Source of the DNA: Bryopsis sp. KO-2023
Taxonomy: Eukaryota; Chlorophyta; Ulvophyceae; Bryopsidales; Bryopsidaceae
Assembly (NCBI GenBank): GCA_030272585.1
Contig: BSYQ01000001.1
Location: 5,952,001-6,016,000, forward strand
DNA length: 64,000 nt
Direction of reading: 5' to 3'
A program made the translations under genes and the position numbers. The notes beneath the pieces were generated by a model. The model had not been told where the DNA came from, searched no databases, and was given only the letters and a program-made list of their open reading frames with translations. How positions within the stretch are numbered: the first letter of the stretch is position 1; every line of letters begins with the position of its first letter. This document shows positions 1 through 13,500 of the stretch, one piece after another.

Positions 1-136
1 CTGCATTTATAAGTTTTTGTTTAGGATGACAATTTATAATTTATTTTATTTTTTATTTTATCAATCGTCAAGTATTCTAGAGTATTGCAGCATAGTTTAT
101 AAAGGGATTTGAACCCCCGTGTTTTCCATTTCACAG

Positions 137-2280
137 AGCATCCAGGACACAGTTTGGACTTCTGGAAAAACACAAAGACTATGTGCAGAGAGCCCGGAGA
201 TTCCAAAGGCAGAGAAAAACCATCGAGGTGAAAGTCGTTCATGCATCAAATTTCTGTTCCTTTCATTTCTTTGAGGGGTTTCTTTTTTAATCGATGTGCA
301 TTTTAAAGCCCCATGGAGCCCCTCTCCGGTGCAAATGAGTGACATGGCGCATTTCCTGTTGAATTTATCAAATTTCAGGCTATTTTTCGGCAGCAGACCC
401 AGTGAGGACAGCGTAGAAAGAGAAACGTTTCGTTGGACATTGCATTTGTACTGGCAGTTGACCAAAAAAAAAATCGAATGATGACTTTTGTTTTGAGTGC
501 TTGGGATGGATGTAAATTAAACTCCACCATGGGTGCATGTGACAGATATTCAACAGGAATAAGTGTCTCGTGTGTGTGTGGGTGCGTTCTTCGAACAAAA
601 ACAGACTTTGCAAAAAAAAGCTGCCGAAAAGAATCCCGATGAGTTTCATTTTTCCATGGAATATCAGAGGACCAATCAAGGAGTTCCCATTCAGTAGGTG
701 TCTTTTTCTTCGTCAGCTTCAAAATCGTCGCATGTTTTTTTGAATTCCAAGAAGGGCCAATCGAAATGCATGGACCATGTTTTCGCTCTGAATGGTCTTT
801 TGAACTGTGGGGTTGTGCGAATGTCTTTTCGCGAGAAGGTTGGGCTTCTTTCCCCATGGTTGTGGATGATTGTTTCGATTTTTGACGGACAGGCAAGAGG
901 GAAGAAAGCTGAGCGCCGAGGAGGAAGCTTTGTTAGAATCACAGGACCAAAATTATGTGAATCTGAAACTGATGCAAGAACGAAAGGTGGGCCTTCATCG
1001 ACTGAAGAAAAGAGAGTAAATTTTTTTTTTTTGCACTTTATTCTCATGGGTTTGTTGTTTTTTGACTGTGCACACCAATGCTCTTCTTCTTAAAGCGTGC
1101 AGTGTCTCCACGCATTCTGACATTTTTCCCCACCCACTGACTTTTTTTTGTCAGAAATTGGATAAGCTTTCGGCACAATTACACTTTATCGGGGTGCCTG
1201 CATCAAACAAGCACATCGTGTTTGCCGATTCCGTTAAAGAGGCCAAGAAGTTTTCCCCCTCTGAATATTTCGACACACCCGAAGAGCTGTTGAGTCGGTC
1301 TTTCAACAGGCCCAGGAGAAAGCAGTTGGAGGAGAGAGTTGTGCATGGGGCTAAAGACATTGACTTGGCAGCGATAGAAAGGTAGCAGCATTTGATAGAG
1401 GATTGTGTCGATCGAGTGTACCTTTGAAAACGCTCTTAACATGATGGAGAGGAAAATTATGCAACAACCAAATCACCACATTTGTTACATACATCATAGC
1501 TGAAATTGGTAGTTTCCTCTGCAAGACCCCCATACAGGCAAAGATAAAGATCAATGGGGTAATGGATTTTTTTGGTTTTATTTTTTTCTGGGGAAGTTTC
1601 TGGAATTTTGTTGGGATTTGATGTTCCGTGTTGATTGTTCGAGTGTGTCGCTGATTCATCCATGAGGCAAATTTTCCTCAATTTCGAGATAAATGTCGGT
1701 GGCGGTATAAATTTGTTTTGAGCAGATCTCTCACAATGCCTTTCGATTGTCATAGATCACGGACGAAAAGGTACAAAGTTTTGGAGCAGAGGGTGCAGCG
1801 ATGCGATAAGCTTGCCTCGGTGGCTGAGAGATTTGCTTTGAGAAAACAACTGGCGGTGAGAAAATAGGACACAAATCAGGAACAAGCGAAGGTTTTAGCG
1901 AGTTGCACAGGAGCTGCATGAGCATCAAGATATTTATGATGAAAAGTCAATGGAGAAAAGTCGGGCATTTCTTCCGCCCCCCCCCATTGGAAAAATAAAA
2001 ATAAAAATGTTGATTTAATACATCCCGTGGTCTCTGTAAAGGGATGAGGAAAAGCCTTTCCCCTCCCGTCATGCAAACCTGATCAGGTGTCCATAATATC
2101 TAGCCAGAGCGAAAAAACCTATTCACTTGTGGAGTTTACTGTGGAGGTTTTTCTGTTTTTTTGTTTTTTTTCCTGAGCTCGACCCCAACTTTTTCATTGC
2201 AGAAAGGAGACGCTGTCGACAAGGTGGACTGTGGAGATGGTACGATTGTTCACAAGTGGAGGATGACTAGAAAGAAATGA
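137..2280 (+). CDS. UTP11: UTP11-like small-subunit processome protein (5' partial, about 7 exons)
   Basis: UTP11 is a nucleolar component of the U3 snoRNP/small-subunit processome needed for 18S rRNA maturation. Exons read at about 137-227, 605-693, 893-986, 1155-1381, 1756-1855, 1899-1950 and 2203-2280. They give the family signature in order: FGLLEKHKDYVQRAR, then EKNPDEFHFSM, a lysine-rich helix, the HIVFADSVKEAKKF segment, the FNRPRRKQLEE segment, and the short basic tail HKWRMTRKK before the stop. Splice phases agree through the first five exons; the junction between the last two small exons is uncertain. The N-terminal 15-20 residues are not in the window and the first visible exon is preceded by an intron acceptor, so the start lies to the left. 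Identification is by family resemblance and is strong. Confidence 0.9.
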
Positions 2281-2902
2281 TCAGGGGTTTATCTTTTGGG
2301 CATCTTGAAGAGGAAAATGTGCAGACATCCTCCTGATCACATAGAGCATTTTTTTTTGGGGGGGGGGTCATTTAGATTAAGAAGAATAGGTGAAGGGGGC
2401 TCAAGACTCTTAAGAACTTGTGATGTGTTGAAAGGAAATTATTTGGTAGAAATTGGAAGGCTTGTCGGTTGGAGCAGCAGGGGTATCTAAATATGTCTTC
2501 AGAAAAATTATCCCACTGTTTTTTTCCTCTTGTGCTCTCCGTCTTGTATCGGTCTTGCTTTCGGTGGACGGTCTGCTGTCGTCGTGCTGCCAGTATTCGA
2601 TCTGCCGTTGTTGTGGAATGCGTCACAAAGACGTCAAAAGGGACGTCTTGGGTTTGTCCAACGACGTCATCCAAGACGACTTTAAGGGTTCTTTGCGGGC
2701 GCCGAATGCCGCCAGCAGATCATTAAGCAAAAAATCGTCACCACCGCCAGACTGGATCACATGGTGATTTGTCGCAAGCATTCGAAATAAATAATCCAAC
2801 GCATCGTGAAACTCGTAATGATATTTCCTTGCAAAGGATACTGATTCCAGGCCCCTTTTTCTTTCAACATCCCTCTCTTGTGGGGCTTTGTTGGAGATCA
2901 GG
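2281..2902. other. Upstream region of the GAF gene; first exon(s) unresolved
   Basis: This stretch lies between the UTP11 stop and the first usable exon of the GAF protein. It must hold the promoter and probably one or more 5' exons. Several frames stay open on both strands between about 2500 and 3000 without a convincing ATG, so I could not choose a first exon. A G-run sits near 2350-2367. Nothing else is recognisable. Confidence 0.4.
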
Positions 2903-5900
2903 TCTCGTTGCTCAACGATTCCCACTCCAACGGCGGAAAGAGAGTACGAACAAACTCTCAAACTCACAAGGCAAAAATCCTCACCAAGTAAGCACAACTC
3001 ATTACTCCTCCCAATATTGGGAAAAGATACTCATGTGGTGACAATCTCAATTTCTTCCAGCGATCGACCATCACAGACATGCCTCTTGGTCAAACTTTTG
3101 ATCTGTTACAGCTGCTTCTGCTGGAACTTGCTTGTGTGAGTGTGTGTTTTTCAATCCATCTTCACTCCTAGTATTAATATGTTGAACAGTTATTGAGGAT
3201 TCCCTGGATGTTCAATCCTACACAATCCCCAAGCTCCACCAAGATTGTGTTTTGGATGTGGTTCGTCAATCTGCGAAGCACACTGGCGAGATGGCTGTAT
3301 GCAAGGGAGTTAGCACAATAAAACAGGCCGACAAGTTTCAGAAATTGGCAAAGGCCTCAAACCATCTCGAGTCAGACATCGTCAGGGTGAGCCTCTTTGC
3401 TTGACTTATTGTAGTGGGGGGGGGGCATTGAATCAATGCGCAACAGGTCACTGAGAAATGCTGTTTGATTTGTAGGTGGTGGATGTGCGTGACTCTCTGG
3501 AGACAAAGCTAGCCCAGGCAAGCAAAGAGAATCATGAAACTCTGTGCCGGCTCCACAAACGGGAACTGGAGCTGAAAGACCTCAGACAGAAAAGTTGGAT
3601 GCATTCATTCGGAAAACATGACAATATTCACCGAGTTCTGGCAAATGACAGCTGGATGTATGGCAAATATGGAAAGTTTGACAAGCAAAGGCAGATCAGC
3701 AGTCTTCGAAAGAATCTGAAGGTTCTGCAGGTGTGCATGTATCCTCTCAGAGGTATCCTTGATATGGAATCTCTATTGAACAGCACTTGTGCCGAGGTGG
3801 CGTCTTTTTTTCTGGTCGGTGTGGTAGACAGAGGAAAAAAAAAACGAATTGTATGAAGGGTGGTGGAATTGAGACAGGTTTGGAATTTTCAGGGTTGTTT
3901 GGATGATCAGCGAAAAAGGGGTGCGAGAAAGCTGCTGAAGAACAGTTTACAGATTGCAAAGGTCCAGAGCGACTTGGAGTCTGCGAAGGAGCAACATGCC
4001 AAACTTCTTTCCCAGGTTTTTGGACATGATGAATAGAAAAAGTTACAATACAAAGATGTAAATCTGCGTACATGTAAAGCAAGTGAATGATGTTTTGTTC
4101 TGTGGGGGATTGGATGCTCTCATGAAGGTCGATGTAATCAGCCCCCAGTGTGCTTGTCAGTGGTTTGGAAAATTGTGTCATATACACACACTTTATTTGG
4201 AAGATGGCACCATGAACGAATAATTTCGCTGTTGTTGTAAGTGTTTTTGACAAGAAAATCGAGACTTTTTTTTTTACTCGAGATGTGATTTTTTTAGCGG
4301 TCATTTGGCCAGGTTGAAAATGAGGAGGCCACCATTCGAGAATTTCTGGAAAAACCACAAAATGAAACGACGCCATATGGGATCTTTGTGGAAAAAGATA
4401 ATGTGCTGGAGGGACTGGACCACCTGCATTTGGACATTGGCAAAATCCATGAATTGGAGCCGGACAGGAGGAATTTCTACCTCAAGCATTTGACCGCTCG
4501 CTACGAGCAGTTGGCAGGGCTGACTTCGCAGCTGAGGAGTTTGGTTGCGAAAACAAGGGGGTTCATGCAAACTTTGGACATGTCAGAAACGATGAGCTGG
4601 GTGAACGGGAATGTGACAGAGATCCTGGAATGTGCCACCGTCAGAGTGTTGCTGCTGGATGAACATGCCACTTTCCTGTGGTGCATCACGGTGAGTAATT
4701 CGACAAAAAAAAAGACGGCAGTGCCCATCTCGTAGGAATCGCTGGCGGGCTGATGTAAAAATCGAAAAAGAATAAGTAGGTAGCTGGGTAGGATTGAGAA
4801 GAATTCCCCATGCCAATTGGTAGGATCAGGCAACATCAATACATGTACTTTTCATGAGATGTGAATCCTGTACACATCTGCCAAGCGACATTATGGGGTC
4901 TTTTCAGCAGGATTTTGATGGAAAATAGCCCAAAAAACCGTGTTGAGCCAATTGTGAACCCATGCAGGGATCACAAGGCAATCAAGGCGATGGAGAAGAG
5001 GAGGAAGAAATTCGGTTTCCTACCAACACCGGACTCACAGGCCTCGCAATTTCTAGAAAAGAGATCATTACCAGCAACAGCCCAGAAACGGATGAGCCGG
5101 CATTCGATGCAGAAATCGATCGCTACAGCTCCCTGCCCACAGTCACCATGATGATAGGTCCCATCATGAGCAGCAACGATCCATCGAAACCCATTGGGGT
5201 TATACAGGTGCACCACTTTTACATCAGGTTTCATGGGTAGAAATATGTGTATAATTGTTGCAAAGGATTATCGATTTCTTCACCATGCTAGAGTGCTGTC
5301 AACCATCCAAGAGAGTAAACTGAGAAAAACACCCTACTGGTTTCAAGGCCTTCAACAAACGCTCAGAGAAGCAGTTCGACGACCGAGATCGATTCCTGAT
5401 CACTGCCATACTGCAACAAGCTTCCATTGCTTTGGAAAACGCAGCAGCATACGAATCAGAAAGGAAAAAAGAAGCCATCAACCAGAATCTCCTGGACATC
5501 GGGCGTGTGCTTTCCTCCGAGCATGAATTCAAGACTCTTTCCAAAATGATCATAACGAAAGCCAAAAAATTGCTGAAGGCTGACAGATGCTCGATCTTTT
5601 TTTGGAATCATGAGACTCGAAGATTGACATCAAACATGACGGATGCCAGCAAAACAGAGTTCGTGGTGCCGGAGAACAGCGTGGCTGGGGCGGTGGCGCT
5701 CACTGGGAGTGGGACCAATGTGGTGGATGCATATGCAGTGGATAACTTCAATCCCGATTTTGATGAAAAATCAGGTTGGTTCTTACTCTTGATCAAGAGA
5801 GTGAAAATGTGGGTGGAAAACAAAATCTATGCATAACATAACTTTTTTTTGCCATTTCACAATATAGCTCACGTATGCAATCAAGAGCATTTTTGGATAA

Positions 5901-7380
5901 GGTTTGCTGCCTCGCCTGGCTAGAAAGAACACATCCAATCGATCAAGTAGTCCATATGATATATTAGTAATGTATTTCTGATTTGTGGATGTGCAGGATA
6001 TCGAACATGTCGCATACTTTGCCTTCCAATTTTTGGCAGTGACGGTCATGTACTCGGTGTCATTCAAATGATCAAGGGCTGGCCGAAATCCAACCCTCCG
6101 AAGCACTTGTGGATGAACGCGGACATCGACCCTTTCACCAAAGATGATGAAGAGGCATTGGGGGCATTTTGCGGACAAGCTGCCATCGCTCTGGAAAATG
6201 CAAAATTGTATGAGAGGATGTATGGGCAGCCCCAATTTGTAGATGATCTCTCCAAGGGCGTGGACGTGAAGATGGCATGCACTCTCGTTTGCTCACGAGT
6301 GACAGACATCTGTTCATGTGAAGCTGCCAGATTAGTCATGGAAACTGGCGATAAGCAGGGTATGGCCATTCCTCGATCTTGATCTTCTTTTCGGAGGGTG
6401 TTGCTGAATCAAACATGGACTACCACATCCATTCATTCAACACACTGGATACCCCCCCCCCACAAATTGTCAATATCTAGAGGTTCAAAATCCGTAAACG
6501 GGTTTATGATGAGAAGTATCTTGTCTTTCCAGGTCTATGGAGTTATGACAGCCCATCTGCAACAGTTGTCCGATTGCCTCATGGGGGAGTTGTAGGGGCG
6601 ACTTTCAATGCGAAAAAATGTACAATCCTGGATCATCTCAACAACCCTTCAATTCTATCCCCTAAATCTCGCCGAAGCGGCATCAGAGGCAAGTTTGACT
6701 TGAACATCGATGGCATGCATGGGCTGCCAGAGCTGCGTTCAACCATCTGCATCCCGATTTTTGACACCAGCGGATCCAAAGTCGTCATTGCTGTGTTGCA
6801 ACTGGCCAACAAGAGCAGCGGCCTTCCCTTCAACCGACAGGATGAGTTCATGCTGAAAGGCTTTGCCAATCAAATCACAGTTCTCCTACAAAGTGCTAAC
6901 CTCTTTGATGCCGTTTCTCTTGGGAAAGAAACACAAGATCGATTGATGAATCGATTGGAGGAGCTGAATCGCATGAACACATGTGAACCAACAAAAGACA
7001 CAAAGTTTCACCAGTGGATCGAGGAGTCGGTGGTTTCTCTTGTCAAAGCGGACAAATGCACTCTTTTCTGGCTGAATCCAGAAGGCCGGCCCATTCATCC
7101 TCAACATGCAACACCCAAATCTTCCAATGGGGTGGCGCATGTCGCTGCATCTGGAGAGCACAAGATGGAGATTGGAAACAAGCAGAGTGATGGCGTTACT
7201 CTGTACACCGCTGTGAAAGGCTCTGGATTGCCTACAGGGGTGTTCGAGGTGTGCGGATGCGAGTCCAGGAAAGACATCCTTGGAGATCAAATTTTCAACG
7301 CTCTTGAAATTGATGCGATCTGCCAGTTCGCCCACCATGTTGGGATTTTTGTGGAGTGCGCGACATCCAAATCAGCATAG
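2903..7380 (+). CDS. Coiled-coil protein with three to four tandem GAF domains
   Basis: Exons read at about 2903-2991, 3061-3137, 3190-3386, 3476-3730, 3893-4015, 4298-4690, 4968-5207, 5348-5774, 5997-6359 and 6533-7380, giving roughly 1,000 residues. The N-terminal third is helical and charged, probably coiled coil. GAF 1 spans the end of the 4298 exon to about 5450 and ends in GVIQ-AFNKR and ASIALENA. GAF 2 spans about 5500-6230 (KLLKADRCSIFFW, NPDFDEKSGYR, LGVIQMIKG, AAIALENAKLYE). GAF 3 spans about 6260-6910 (STICIPIFDTSG, VLQLANKSSG). A shorter GAF-like fold covers about 7010-7370. GAF domains bind small ligands or mediate dimerisation; the arrangement resembles cyclic-nucleotide-type GAF tandems, but no kinase, cyclase or phosphodiesterase domain follows. 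The start is uncertain; an in-frame ATG lies at 3079. An AATAAA sits at about 7453. Confidence 0.82.
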
Positions 7381-7576
7381 GGATTGTTGCTGTGTGAACG
7401 ATTTTGTTGGAACAATTTGCAAGTGTTACATCACCCCTGTGCATCTAACCAAAATAAAACTAATGACACCAACAGAGCCAACCAAAGTTTTGCCTCTTGT
7501 GTTTTGTACCACCAAACCCTGTATCGTGTTTCGAAACTCCAAGAAACTCCCAACAAGACTTATTCATTCTTTGCAT

Positions 7577-10500
7577 TTAACCACACAATCCCATGTCCCC
7601 TCCCACCATCTGCAAAATCTCTTGCAACATGGTCCTGACTTTATCCTCTTTCGTTGATATACATGCCGTCAGCGGTTCATACAGCAACATTAAGTGACTC
7701 CGTTCCTTGATTTCGATACTCTCCCCATGGTCCCTCTTGAAAATGAACGCACCGTCGCTCTTTGATCGGGAGTGCCTTGGCTCGATGCTGACCCTCTGCC
7801 GCATGGATTGCACCAGATTGTACACTCTGGGTCGTTTCTGCAACACCCCATCCACGACAGAAGGAGATACAGTCAAAGAACCCAAAATTTCCAACGTCAG
7901 TAGAACTTCGTCGATGCGAGCCGGGGGCAATCGGTCGTTCTTCACCCTCAAATCTTCCTTTACAAATTTTGTCAATATGAAGTCACAACGAGCGATGAAC
8001 ATGGGAAGTGCAAGTTGAGCAACCTCCAACAGGCACCCATGTGGATCTGAAAACAATGCAAAACACCGAATTAGTGAAACTGGTCACAAAAGTGCATCGA
8101 AAGACCTCAGAACAAAAAGCAATTATCAACACACAACTGTCTCAACAATCAGCCCCCTCGTGGCAATATCAAAGGGGTGTCCTGTTCATCACATTTCAGC
8201 CCACCTTGTGCTTCCCCTCCTCCTCTGCTACACAAGACGTACATTTTTCTCAAACATGCATGGTTGAACCTGCCCCCTGAGGCGACGGTCCCATCGACTG
8301 GCATCCCCACTCCTTTGTCCACAATTCCGATCAACCTCTGCTTGGTTTCCGCAGACGTGTGTTCACATGAGATCAAAACCACATCCGTCAAAGTATCCAG
8401 CACCGTCGTTCGAACCTCAGCATCCGTCTGGGACTCTTCCAGCTCCTGACTCAAAGCGGAGATATCACAACTTTCTTGCCTGAACATTTCCTGGGCACCA
8501 TCCTCCTCGACGACCCCCATGCCTAGCAAAAAAGCTTCGAAACATGCCCCCAGACAGTCCCAAGGGGAATCTGCAACGTCCTCACCATTTGCATACGCCA
8601 TGTTCACAGCTGGAAGTCCACAATTGACAACAGTATTCAATCCACGGGCAGCTGTTCGCCAGAGCGATTGATCTACATGGAGGTACCTGGTTACCATGCA
8701 CCTGGTCATAGCAGCCACCATCTGACTGAACATCATGGCTCTAATGCGTGTGGGTGCATGATCCCTGTATATCTTTACAACCTCCACAACCACTCGCTCA
8801 AGCCACAACGGGGACAGAGCTCCAGGAACCGTCACTTGCTTGGGCGGAGGGAATCGCTGGAGCTGAGAGATGAACAAACCATGTGGATACAAGAACCCAC
8901 ACAGCACTCGGAAAATGATCGGCCAAAAGTCAGGCTCCGTAACTGGAACAAACTCTGAGATAACCTCCATCAACTCCCGCTGGACGTTTGGGATTGTCCC
9001 AGCAGCCTGTGGGGTTCCATCTCTGGGGTTAAAAGGACATCTAGCCAGTCGATCGAGCCACCCAAGCATCATCTCTAAGTCACGGGCAGTAACCCGCTCT
9101 TTCACCGATGCATAGATCAAACCAACTGCTTGAACCATTTCAGCTCGAACAGCTGCAGAGGTGTGACTTCCTTGCATGGTCATTGCTGTGATCCCCTCTT
9201 CCAAGGCTTCGTACAAGCTTGCCGTCATGGACAGAGACATAACTCCGGAAACCACATGCCCCTGGACCACCGTTGTGACTAATCCTATCCCTGCAGTGGC
9301 GACCTCCTTCGACCCCCTAGCAATCGCATTTTCTGTGATCTCCAGAATTTTTCTCCAAGAATCCGGGAAAGCCTCGAGTTTCACGAGCACAGGGAGAAAC
9401 GACTTCAACACTTTGCCGAGGCCCCCAAAGGTTAGCACGAGACTCTCGTCCCATTGTTTTCGTTCGGTGTTTCTGCTGTGATGCACAATCATTCGGACGC
9501 TCTTTCCACCCTGATCCCTACCCAGCACCGCCGCCTCCGACTCTTCCGAGCTGGAGGTCACCGAGATGTGGTAAACAGACATCAACAAGGGCAGCATGGT
9601 ATCATTCAAGCATCGCATCCACGAATCCAGCGGCAGCCGATTGCCATGACTGGAAATCACTGCAAAAAAGGTCCTGACTCCACTGTTTCGGACTTCAGGT
9701 CGGCGATCCAAGCTGAGCGTTTGCATAATGCCGAACAGAGCCTCAAGCAGACTTGTGTCTGACACCTGCTTTCCCCCGTTCGACACCATGACAGCTCGAC
9801 CAGGTCTGGATGTATTATCCTCCAGATTCGCCCCAGGCAGTGGTGCTACCAGCTTCCCAAAATGATCCGAGGCTGACCAGAGCAAACTAATGGTCGATAA
9901 ACTCACATTCACTGCTACTGCTTGATTTCCATAGCCTGCTGTTACCTCCAAGCATTTGCGTTGAAGGTCACTCGGGACGCTGGCTAGATAGTCGTTAACC
10001 AAGAGCTCCACACTTTCGAAACCAGTCACGATGAGTTCTGGATCCCCTGTCATTGGGACAGCCTCCAGAATTCTCAAAATAGGGACCCATCCTCTTGAAA
10101 GCAACTCCCCATGACGCTGCAACACGTGCAACGCTATTGTCAAGATCCCCTTCTGAGCATCGTGGTCGCTGACGTCCCGATACAACGATTCCAATGCAAC
10201 CAAAAGCATATTCTCCACAGCAGTTTCCATGATTGGACTTCCTTTACCGCTCTCCCCATCCACCGACCCAGGCCTTTCCCCCACCGCACCAGTCACCGCC
10301 CTGTCCAACGCCGAAATGGCCTCAGCTCGAATATCTTTACTGCTATTGTTAACGATTTCGATAATGTGGGTCAGAAACACCCCCCAGAGGTCATGAATCC
10401 TGTGCAAGTTGCGCAGCAATACGTCCACCATTCTTTTCAAGGTGAATTTGGTGCCGTGAACCGTGACTCCGATCGACTGGCAGGATGCGTCCCTGAGTGC

Positions 10501-13500
10501 CGATAGGAGGCTAACCACAGCCTCCGTGCTCAACATGTTACTACTTTCAAACAACTGTGCGACAGCTGTCTCCAGAATGGATAAATCGCTGAGCTGGCCT
10601 GATAACGACATTTCATGCACTTGAACGGCCTCTTGGGTGGTGGTTTTGGGTGACCTGAGGATTTCATCCAGGTTTTTCAAAGTATCCACGACCAGTACCC
10701 AAGCCGATCCCAGAGAATTGCCCAATTCATGCACTACGTTGAACAGGGTGCGCAGAGCCTGCATGTTGACTGGAGTTAAAATCGCTGTCCCTGGTGCAAC
10801 ATTAGATATCGACCCTCCTGCAAGCATCATTGGAATCGTTACTTTTCTGTAAGTGAGTTTTTGCAGAACAAGACAACAGGAATGATAATAATAACTAGCA
10901 TTTTTAGAAGGTTGCTTAGTCAGGGGGTCCTGTTCGACAGTGCGCTATCTCCTATATAACGTGAAAGAAGGCCAGTGCAGAGCACATAAACCTCCCGCAA
11001 TAATTGTTGGTGACCACAATTTCCTTACCAGCTCGAGATGCACCCTGAGTTTTGTGAATTTCGACGGACAAAGGCAGCCCCAACTCGCACAGCGAAGTCA
11101 GAAACGCATTGAGTGCCGGGACGACTTGCAGGGAGGCACAGGCTTGCAGAATGCTCTGGTATCCCCTTAACAACTGCAGCACGAGGAACTCTCCGCAGCC
11201 CCGTTGAATCACACATTGGAACGCTCCAAGGAGCATTCGCCAGGAATCGTCCACCATGAGCACGCAAACATGTCGCTGGATCAGCAGGGAGCCATCCACT
11301 GCACCCAATCGACCAACCCACACCAATCAGTTTCACCCAATCTGGAAGCATCATTTGGAAAGATGACTAAAGCCACTTCCCCCGCTTTTTTGAGAAAGGA
11401 GCACTATTATGGGGTGAACGCCAAAAATATCCTACATGCAATACGTACAATTTCTTGGACCAAACATCTTTCAAATGGACAGATTTCATTAGGAGACGAT
11501 CCAACCTGCGATCCGTGGACTAGTCGTGTCAGGTTCTTCCTCAGGACTGAGCGATTCAGTCAGAGTCTCCACGGCTTGCACCACTCTCAACAACATGTCT
11601 AATGCCAACATCGCCAGTCCGACTCCACCGGAACCAACATCATCCTCCCCAGGCCAAGCACCTTGACTTCCCCTCAATTTGAACAGAGCCGTCAGAGCTA
11701 CCATGCTCGGGCCGTCTGAATCCTCCAATGCAGATAATTTGAGAAAACGCTGAATGACCGCCTCTGCAGTCACCACCAAATCGTGCCAAGCGTTCAGTTG
11801 GTAGTCCAGCTTCATGTCGAAAGTAACGAAGAGATAGTAGAGATGCTGGGGCTCCAGGGAGATTTGCCGGAGCACCTGTAGACAGTACATTCGACGCCAC
11901 AGCGGGCCTGAGGGATCGGTGCCTGACCACAATGCATGCAAAAAAAAACGACATCAACGACCGTCCGGAAAATGCACATTTCTGAACCATTAACGAAGTT
12001 CAAGGAATGGTGGCAAGGTTCAGTGTCGTTGGAGACACTGTCATAGGATGCTTGACTGGTCCCATATGGCTGGTTTGGGCATTCTTAACAAACGGTGTGA
12101 AAGACAACGTCCCGTCTCTTAAAACTGATCCAGTACTGTGCATTCCTCCAAACAATACCCCTTTCAGTTTCGACTTTGCAGATATCCATGTATATAGTAC
12201 TGTGCATTCTCCAAAAAATACTCCTTTCAGTTTCGACTTTGCAGATATCTATGTATATACATACATTGATTGAAATATCCAAAAATAAACCCGCATCTGG
12301 AGGGAATAGATCAAGGCTCAAAGCCATGACCCGCCCGCACATCGAGCTAGTGTTCTTACCTTGGAGAAGAACACTGAACAATTGTGACTCTTTCGCTGGC
12401 ATCAGCATGTAAAATTTAGTCAATATTGTTCCCACAGTTTTAAAAACTGCCCTGGCTTCCGAAGGTCGAGGTGGGTCACCCTCCATGGTCAGCAGCCCAT
12501 GGAGCAGCTGGAAAAGGATATGACAGACTCTTTCCCGCAGCACTTCCTCAAATTGGGGAGACGACTTGAAGACATCCGGATTGTGGGACATTATGAATTG
12601 CAATAAATCCAACACGAATTCACGCTGAACCACTGGCGATTGTACCCATGTTGCATGACTGCCTGCGCGACAAAATAAGCCTCAAACGATAATAGGATGC
12701 CAAGGATATCAACCCAGATCAACTTCAAATTTTGAAGGCTTGGGGTGTCTTTACCATAGTCCCTTAAGAAAAAAAAAAAAAAAAAGATATGTATGTGTCT
12801 TTACGTGGGTCAAGTAAAGGAGGGTGGCTCTCCAAGATTTCCATTACAAATATATCTTGGGTCGTTTCTTTGATGTAAATTGTTTCTTTGCAGCCTGCTG
12901 ACTCCAGGACAGATGGGTGAAAAGAAGCAACTCACCGCTGCAGAGCTGACATAGATCTTCCAGCAAATGCAAGGCTGCACTTGTCCTTCCACTGATTGTC
13001 GCCTGAGAGTTTGTGTTTTGTCTTGCAACATCTTCTATGTCCGGATCAGGTATCGCACCAGTCGAATCTCTTAACAGGGCACGGTCAAAAACCACAGCCA
13101 CAGCCTGGGGGATATAACACCAACAATTAAACAACAGCTTCAGATGCTGGGTAGGGCATTCACAGATTTTCCGGGTCCCAATCGCCTCTCCTCTGGAAAT
13201 GTTAGATTGCAGAGTTTTGCTTCTGCTGTTGGGCTATTCTTACTCACTTTGACACTGCTCTGACAAACATGACTGAAAAAAATCTGTTAAATTTACAAAG
13301 TTTTGAGAAAAGATGAAAAAATAGGTCTACTTCTTTGGTAACTACATCAATGTTCTGGATATTGCCGATAATTTTACCAAATTCTGATACTGTGTCGCAA
13401 GTTTTATTTATTTATGAAGATAAATAAAAAAATGAACAGATATGCAATAGCCACTGTCCTACCTGCCTACCTGCCTGACTGTGGCCGCTGCTGTGCTGAT

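Noticed and set aside
98-125. Minus-strand GGGGGTTCAAATCCC, like the T-arm of a tRNA gene
   Set aside because: No matching acceptor, D or anticodon stems at the right distance; the would-be 5' part falls in a UTP11 exon.
1009-1027. Apparent GAG-TAAAT donor in UTP11 suggesting a non-canonical splice site
   Set aside because: Using the upstream AAG-GTGGGC donor at 986 restores a normal GT-AG intron and the expected protein length.
2623-2997. 124-codon minus-strand frame opposite the GAF gene 5' end
   Set aside because: No splice or homology support and it overlaps likely 5' exons of the GAF gene.
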